DNA of 26,589 nucleotides. Origin: UBA1081 sp045639185 (lineage in GTDB: Bacteria; Bacillota; Clostridia; Oscillospirales; Acutalibacteraceae). This document shows positions 23,579-26,589 of the stretch, piece by piece. The translations under genes were made by a program, and so were the position numbers. Within the stretch, counting starts at the first letter, position 1. Each line of letters starts with the position of its first letter. The notes beneath the pieces were generated by a model. It worked only from the letters and a program-made list of their open reading frames with translations. It was not told the origin of the DNA and searched no databases. Location: contig JAZUCO010000160.1 of the NCBI GenBank assembly GCA_045639185.1, positions 1-26,589 on the forward strand. The letters run 5' to 3'.

Positions 23579-24510
23579 ATTGTTTTAGTTACAACCATTG
23601 ATGCATTATTCATACCAACAATTTGATCTATGTTTTCAGATTTATCTGACAATACCAACAAATTCACAAGAGTCATAAAATACTGATCGCATAATTCTTC
23701 AATCTTTTTTCTGTCTTTAGAAATTACACTCTTATTATATCCAACAATTTGCAAAATGCCAATTGTATTATTGCCGGAACAAGCAATAGGCAATGCAACA
23801 TATTGTCTGTATTTTACAGTTCCATATTCTTGAAATTTACATTCTATCTCCCGTGTATCCATTAAGATTTTTGGTCTTGTTGGTTTAGAGTCGATTAATT
23901 GCTTGTAAAAATACTTATCTGCATCCGAACTAGAAATAAAAGAACGATATATTCTAGGGGTATGAATGTCACTGTATACACTTCTAGATAACATTGTAAA
24001 GCCATCAACGTTGTCTTCACGTTTTTTCAGTATTATGCTTACAGAAAACTCATTTCCGAATTCAGCAACATCTTTTATAATTTCATATGCAGTATTGACA
24101 ATTTCGTCGCCTTTTGCCTGCATCCAGTTCCAATCAATAATATCACTGTGAATTCTATGTAAAGAATCTCTCTTTACAATGCTATACAGTTTAGTTGAAT
24201 TATCGCTAATAATTTTGTTTGCCAATTTCATTATTTTTTTAAGTCTTTTCAGTTCATGTGGTGTTTTTTCATTACTCTTTACGATCTCTGATTGACGTTT
24301 TTCTGCTCTTGTATACTTCACTATTAATATTATATGAACTATTACAAGAAAAATACATATAAAAAGAATTAAATTCCAATTTTTCCATTTATCCTTATTT
24401 TCAATTGAAAGAGGAAAAAAAACACCGTAAACAATAGGCAATACTGTTAACAAGATTGTCTTTACAATTAAATTATCCAAAAAATTACTTATTTTATTAT
24501 ACACGAGCAT
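23575..24510 (-). CDS. Membrane-anchored GAF-like sensor protein, partner of the Abi gene
   Basis: 311 residues from ATG 24510; a GTG at 24513 is the alternative, and neither has a good Shine-Dalgarno sequence, although GGTG is adjacent. Two N-terminal transmembrane segments (TILLTVLPIVYGVFFPL, LILFICIFLVIVHIILIV) precede a basic helical linker (KRLKKIMKLANKI). The soluble part from about residue 105 has a GAF/cache-like pattern: IVNTAYEIIKDVAEFG, FSVSIILKKRE, SFISSSDADKYFYKQLIDS, YRQYVALPIACSGNNTIGILQIVGYNKSVIS and a closing helix. No catalytic domain is seen, so a sensor or scaffold role is inferred. It is the first gene of a two-gene operon with the HEPN Abi gene and is preceded by a strong promoter and an operator-like site. 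Confidence 0.6.
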   Translation of the reverse strand: MLVYNKISNFLDNLIVKTILLTVLPIVYGVFFPLSIENKDKWKNWNLILFICIFLVIVHIILIVKYTRAEKRQSEIVKSNEKTPHELKRLKKIMKLANKIISDNSTKLYSIVKRDSLHRIHSDIIDWNWMQAKGDEIVNTAYEIIKDVAEFGNEFSVSIILKKREDNVDGFTMLSRSVYSDIHTPRIYRSFISSSDADKYFYKQLIDSKPTRPKILMDTREIECKFQEYGTVKYRQYVALPIACSGNNTIGILQIVGYNKSVISKDRKKIEELCDQYFMTLVNLLVLSDKSENIDQIVGMNNASMVVTKTI

Positions 24511-24536
24511 CACCTGTAATCCATATTATATATCTA

Positions 24537-24551
24537 TGCAATATATTTGCA
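24537..24551. promoter_or_regulatory. Operator copy A (near-palindrome) at the GAF-Abi promoter
   Basis: TGCAATATATTTGCA, perfect 5-bp arms TGCAA/TTGCA around a TATAT centre, sits over the likely transcription start. On the minus strand it reads TGCAAATATATTGCA. The same motif occurs twice at the HTH gene promoter (copies B and C), so a shared regulator is likely. Confidence 0.6.
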
Positions 24552-24556
24552 TCAAT

Positions 24557-24585
24557 AGTATAATACAAATTTTAACAAATTTCAA
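24557..24585 (-). promoter_or_regulatory. Promoter of the GAF-Abi operon
   Basis: TTGAAA (24585-24580) and TATACT (24562-24557) on the minus strand with 17-base spacing; transcription would start near 24549, inside operator copy A. Confidence 0.65.
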
Positions 24586-24667
24586 CTCTTTTTTTATCTA
24601 TATTAAAATTTTGAAGCAAATAAAAACCAACACTTCTTAAAAACATATAATACAAAGTCGCATTTAT

Positions 24668-24889
24668 TCAACCTGAATATATTACATCCTCCACAACATA
24701 TTTCACCTGTTCGGGTTCGACCTGGTTTTCATTCAAGAGCAAGACAAGATTATCAGCTACACATTTTTCACAGCAGACATCAGTTTGCAGAATATTGTTT
24801 TTGTCATTCAAAGCAATACCATAAGCCGTATAATTACCGATGTCTTTATGCCAAATGTTTTGTTTTATACATATATAATTATATTTCAT
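24668..24889 (-). CDS. DUF6514-like small protein, coupled to the HTH regulator
   Basis: 73 residues. The pattern MKYNYICIKQN, DIGNYTAYGIALND, and a C-terminal half with VADNLVLLLNENQVEPEQVKYVVEDVI matches the uncharacterised DUF6514 group of Clostridium-class bacteria, in which a 'G-x-YTAYGI' strand pair is followed by two helices. Three Cys (ICIKQ; VCCEKC) are extra and could bind metal. The ATG overlaps the stop of the HTH gene (TAATG at 24891-24887), and AAAGGGATG lies just inside that gene. Such proteins commonly follow small Xre regulators. Function unknown; modulation of the regulator is a guess. Confidence 0.55.
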   Translation of the reverse strand: MKYNYICIKQNIWHKDIGNYTAYGIALNDKNNILQTDVCCEKCVADNLVLLLNENQVEPEQVKYVVEDVIYSG

Positions 24890-25113
24890 TACAAAACATC
24901 CCTTTTTACAAACTGTCCCAATTCACCAACATCAATATTGCAGTTAACACACAACCTCAAGATTGTGCTTAATTTCGGATTAGATTTCCCCTGTTCTATG
25001 TTTGCAATACATTTATCACTTAAATATCCAAGCTCTGCCAGATGTTCTCTTGAATACCCCAAAGCCTCTCTTTTTTCTCTGATAAACAGTCCTAATTCTA
25101 CATTGTTATACAT
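24889..25113 (-). CDS. Xre-family helix-turn-helix transcriptional regulator
   Basis: 74 residues from ATG 25113 (MYNNVELGLF), with AAGGAG 8 bases upstream; upstream frame codons to 25179 lie inside the promoter. The HTH_3 domain fills the protein: IREKREALGYSREHLAEL (helices 1-2), LSDKCIANIEQGKSNPKLSTILRLC (recognition helix and helix 4). It probably represses its own promoter, because near-palindromic copies C and B flank the -35 and start site. Copy A at the GAF-Abi promoter suggests the same protein controls that operon. There is no effector domain, so induction would need another signal or the DUF6514 partner. Confidence 0.8.
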   Translation of the reverse strand: MYNNVELGLFIREKREALGYSREHLAELGYLSDKCIANIEQGKSNPKLSTILRLCVNCNIDVGELGQFVKRDVL

Positions 25114-25125
25114 TTTCTCGCTCCT

Positions 25126-25140
25126 TACAATATATTTACA
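25126..25140. promoter_or_regulatory. Operator copy B at the HTH gene start site
   Basis: TACAATATATTTACA (minus strand TGTAAATATATTGTA) differs from copy A at the two C/T positions only. It lies 3 bases downstream of the -10 box and touches the ribosome site. Its centre is exactly 30 bp from that of copy C. Confidence 0.55.
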
Positions 25141-25143
25141 CCA

Positions 25144-25171
25144 ATTATATATTACTGCAAATATATTACAA
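25144..25171 (-). promoter_or_regulatory. Promoter of the HTH-DUF6514 operon
   Basis: TTGTAA (25171-25166) and TATAAT (25149-25144) on the minus strand with 16-base spacing. Copy C covers the -35 and spacer, and copy B the start site. Confidence 0.6.
25156..25170. promoter_or_regulatory. Operator copy C over the HTH -35 region
   Basis: TGCAAATATATTACA on the plus strand shares 13 of 15 bases with the minus-strand form of copy A. Together the copies give a consensus of about TGYAAATATATTRYA. Confidence 0.55.
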
Positions 25172-25193
25172 GGACTCACACTTCCAAAATTAT

Positions 25194-25224
25194 AAAAAAA
25201 GAATCCGACACTTTACGTGCCGGA
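25194..25224 (-). terminator. Terminator of the PadR operon
   Basis: On the minus strand an 8-pair stem (25224-25217/25211-25204, one G-U pair) closes a GTAAA-type loop and is followed by TTCTTTTTTT. It lies 25 bases beyond the stop of the secreted protein gene. Confidence 0.7.
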
Positions 25225-25249
25225 CTGAAATTTTCAATTTTTATATATT

Positions 25250-25720
25250 TTATGAGAGTACACCTGTATTACTACAAGTTATTGTAATGGTTTTTTCTAA
25301 TGTTTCTACGGGGATAAGCAAAGTATAACGCTTTGCAACAAAATCACCGATTGCTTTATTTCCACTCTTCGTTGCAGTTGCTGATGTAACTTTCCAACGA
25401 TCACTATATACCGTATAGGTCGCTGTTGCATTGGTACACGTTGAAGATGAACCAGTATAACTGAAAGTTCCGGTAAGCTTCATTTCAACCAGTTTTTCGT
25501 TGTCCGCATTATAAGCTGTAGATGTTTTTGATCCAGTTTTTGTAGATGTTGCTCTTGACACCATATCTTCAATAGTAATTGTTGTGACAATATAACAACC
25601 GTTATCAAGATACTCAATGCTCTGAGATACTATTGTTTCATTGTTTTCAGCAGAAACTGAAACAGCAAAAACGGAAAACATAGTAATTATAATAAGAATA
25701 AACGAAATTAATTTTTTCAT
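25250..25720 (-). CDS. Small secreted protein of the PadR-HAAS operon
   Basis: 156 residues with a typical signal peptide (MKKLISFILIIITMFSVFAVSVSA, cleavage before ENN). The mature part of about 132 residues is Thr/Ser-rich and beta-like, with segments YLDNGCYIVTTITIED, KLTGTFSYTGSSSTCTNATATY and WKVTSATATKSGNKAIGDFVAKR. Similar small exported proteins are widespread in Ruminococcaceae and Lachnospiraceae, but I recognise no domain. Three Cys residues remain after processing. GGAGGG lies 8 bases before the ATG and overlaps the end of the HAAS gene, so it is the third gene of that operon. Function unknown. Confidence 0.7.
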   Translation of the reverse strand: MKKLISFILIIITMFSVFAVSVSAENNETIVSQSIEYLDNGCYIVTTITIEDMVSRATSTKTGSKTSTAYNADNEKLVEMKLTGTFSYTGSSSTCTNATATYTVYSDRWKVTSATATKSGNKAIGDFVAKRYTLLIPVETLEKTITITCSNTGVLS

Positions 25721-25721
25721 C

Positions 25722-26132
25722 TTAGCCCTCCTGAATAATATTTATTTGTTCCGATTCTTCCATAACACCTGAATCAACAGTGGCAGATAAACTTTCACGT
25801 CGAGACAAAACCATATCAATAGTTGCAACAATTCCCCAAATAGCAACAACAGCAATCACAAGAACTGCAATCAACTTTTTGATACTTATTTTTCTTTTGA
25901 CTGTATCAATATCCGTTGTTTCAAAGAATGCCTTTGCTATATCATCAGCAGTGCCAAAGTGTTTGTAAATTTCTTCAATAGACTTTGCATTATTTTCCAC
26001 AATATAATTATCAATATTGTTCTGCAAATCTTCAAAGAACTTCTTTGATACTTTTGAATCGCATATTAATTTTGATTTAATCTCGTTTTTATAAGTTTTC
26101 AAATCCTTTTGAAAACTGCTGTCAGTCTGCAT
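25722..26132 (-). CDS. HAAS-domain membrane protein (DUF1700/DUF6120-like), PadR partner
   Basis: 136 residues. The N-terminal 80 residues have the HAAS-like pattern FFEDLQNNIDNYIVENNAKSIEEIYKHFGTADDIAKAFFE. A single transmembrane helix (LIAVLVIAVVAIWGIVATI, about 87-105) and a short outer tail follow. Such proteins are usually encoded directly after a PadR regulator and are thought to pass signals to it. The gene overlaps padR by 11 bases, with GAGGG before the ATG, and precedes the secreted gene by 1 base. Confidence 0.7.
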   Translation of the reverse strand: MQTDSSFQKDLKTYKNEIKSKLICDSKVSKKFFEDLQNNIDNYIVENNAKSIEEIYKHFGTADDIAKAFFETTDIDTVKRKISIKKLIAVLVIAVVAIWGIVATIDMVLSRRESLSATVDSGVMEESEQINIIQEG

Positions 26133-26472
26133 TGGAATCAGTCCCTCTATCCAAAATTTTATCTATACTATTTATAATAGTTAAATAATCATTCAGAATT
26201 TCTTTATAATAAACTCTGCCACTTTCTTCAATATGATAATATCGCCTTGTACGTCTTTTTCCCACAAGCTTTGTATAATCGGTTATATATCCCAATTCAG
26301 TAAGACGATAAAGAATCGGATACAAAGACCCCTCAAGCATTGTGTATGCGCCATTACTTTTTTCTTCGAATGCATGCGTTATCTGATAACCGTACAAATC
26401 TTCTTTTTGCAGGAGATGCAACACTAATAATTCAGCAGTTCCACGCTTAAAATTATCTTGATTTTGTCCCAT
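26122..26472 (-). CDS. PadR family transcriptional regulator
   Basis: 116 residues from the ATG at 26472 (MGQNQDNFKRG). The GTG at 26484 lies inside GAGGTG, the likely ribosome site, so it is not the start. The winged-helix signature is complete: FKRGTAELLVLHLLQKEDLYGYQIT, then EGSLYPILYRLTELGYITDY, and GKRRTRRYYHIEESGR in the wing. The C-terminal helix (YYKEILNDYLTIINSIDKIL) is the short dimerisation helix of the small PadR subgroup. It likely represses its own operon in response to a cue through the HAAS protein; no ligand can be read. Confidence 0.85.
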   Translation of the reverse strand: MGQNQDNFKRGTAELLVLHLLQKEDLYGYQITHAFEEKSNGAYTMLEGSLYPILYRLTELGYITDYTKLVGKRRTRRYYHIEESGRVYYKEILNDYLTIINSIDKILDRGTDSNAD

Positions 26473-26520
26473 TATGATATACACCTCAAATATAAAAAAC
26501 TATAAACACCAATTTATTGT

Positions 26521-26549
26521 ATTATACCATAAATGAGGCTATATTTCAA
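26521..26549 (-). promoter_or_regulatory. Promoter of the PadR operon
   Basis: TTGAAA (26549-26544) and TATAAT (26526-26521) on the minus strand with exactly 17 bases between. The rest of the window up to 26589 is AT-rich and shows no gene. Confidence 0.75.
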
Positions 26550-26589
26550 ATATTTTTTACAGATATTTATTATAACTCAAAGTATTTAT

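Overview
The window looks like a chromosomal segment of a low-to-mid GC, spore-forming gut or rumen Clostridium-class bacterium, most likely Ruminococcaceae/Oscillospiraceae. The evidence is two secreted proteins ending in type I dockerins, a CotH-type protein, a cotJA-cotJB spore-coat operon, strong AGGAGG ribosome sites, TTGACA/TATAAT promoters, and PadR/HAAS and HTH/DUF6514 gene pairs. No rRNA, tRNA, CRISPR array, integrase or transposase was found.

Layout. (1) 1-2410, minus strand: the start of a secreted alpha/beta-hydrolase-like protein and, upstream of it, a large MFS transporter with its own promoter. (2) 2464-4082, plus strand: a GPH-type sugar:cation symporter, ended by a two-way terminator. 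(3) 4081-10634, minus strand: a compact phage head operon in canonical order (small and large terminase, portal, maturation protease, decoration protein, major capsid, connector, probable head closure, probable tail terminator). It stops exactly where tail genes should begin. (4) 10723-13617, plus strand: a PC4-like YdbC protein and an intracellular GH31 glycosidase. (5) 13668-21940, plus strand: a 1904-residue secreted protein joining a phosphodiester glycosidase, a cohesin-like domain, a metallophosphatase, cell-wall-binding-type repeats and a dockerin, followed by a dockerin-bearing CotH protein. (6) 22012-22564: cotJA, cotJB and a frameshifted stub of cotJC. (7) 22565-25226, visibly AT-rich: a two-gene operon of a membrane GAF-like protein and an AbiF/AbiD-type HEPN protein, then an HTH regulator/DUF6514 pair. 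Three copies of one 15-bp near-palindrome lie at the promoters of both operons. (8) 25250-26549: a PadR regulator, a HAAS membrane protein and a small secreted protein in one operon.

How the parts fit. The GPH symporter and the cytoplasmic GH31 enzyme would fit one sugar-uptake pathway but now flank the phage operon. The head operon resembles a capsid-only element (capsid-forming satellite or domesticated particle), because every gene looks intact while tail, lysis, integration and replication genes are absent from this window. The dockerin proteins would be displayed on a cellulosome-like or surface complex. The giant one appears built to uncap a sugar phosphodiester and then remove the exposed phosphate. 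The AT-rich island begins exactly where cotJC breaks off and carries a probable abortive-infection module under local repressor control.

Most promising leads: the head-only phage cassette (4081-10634), the GAF-like/Abi operon with shared operators (22682-25170), the glycosidase-phosphatase fusion (13750-19464), and a promoter whose -10 box sits in the loop of a terminator (19488-19535).
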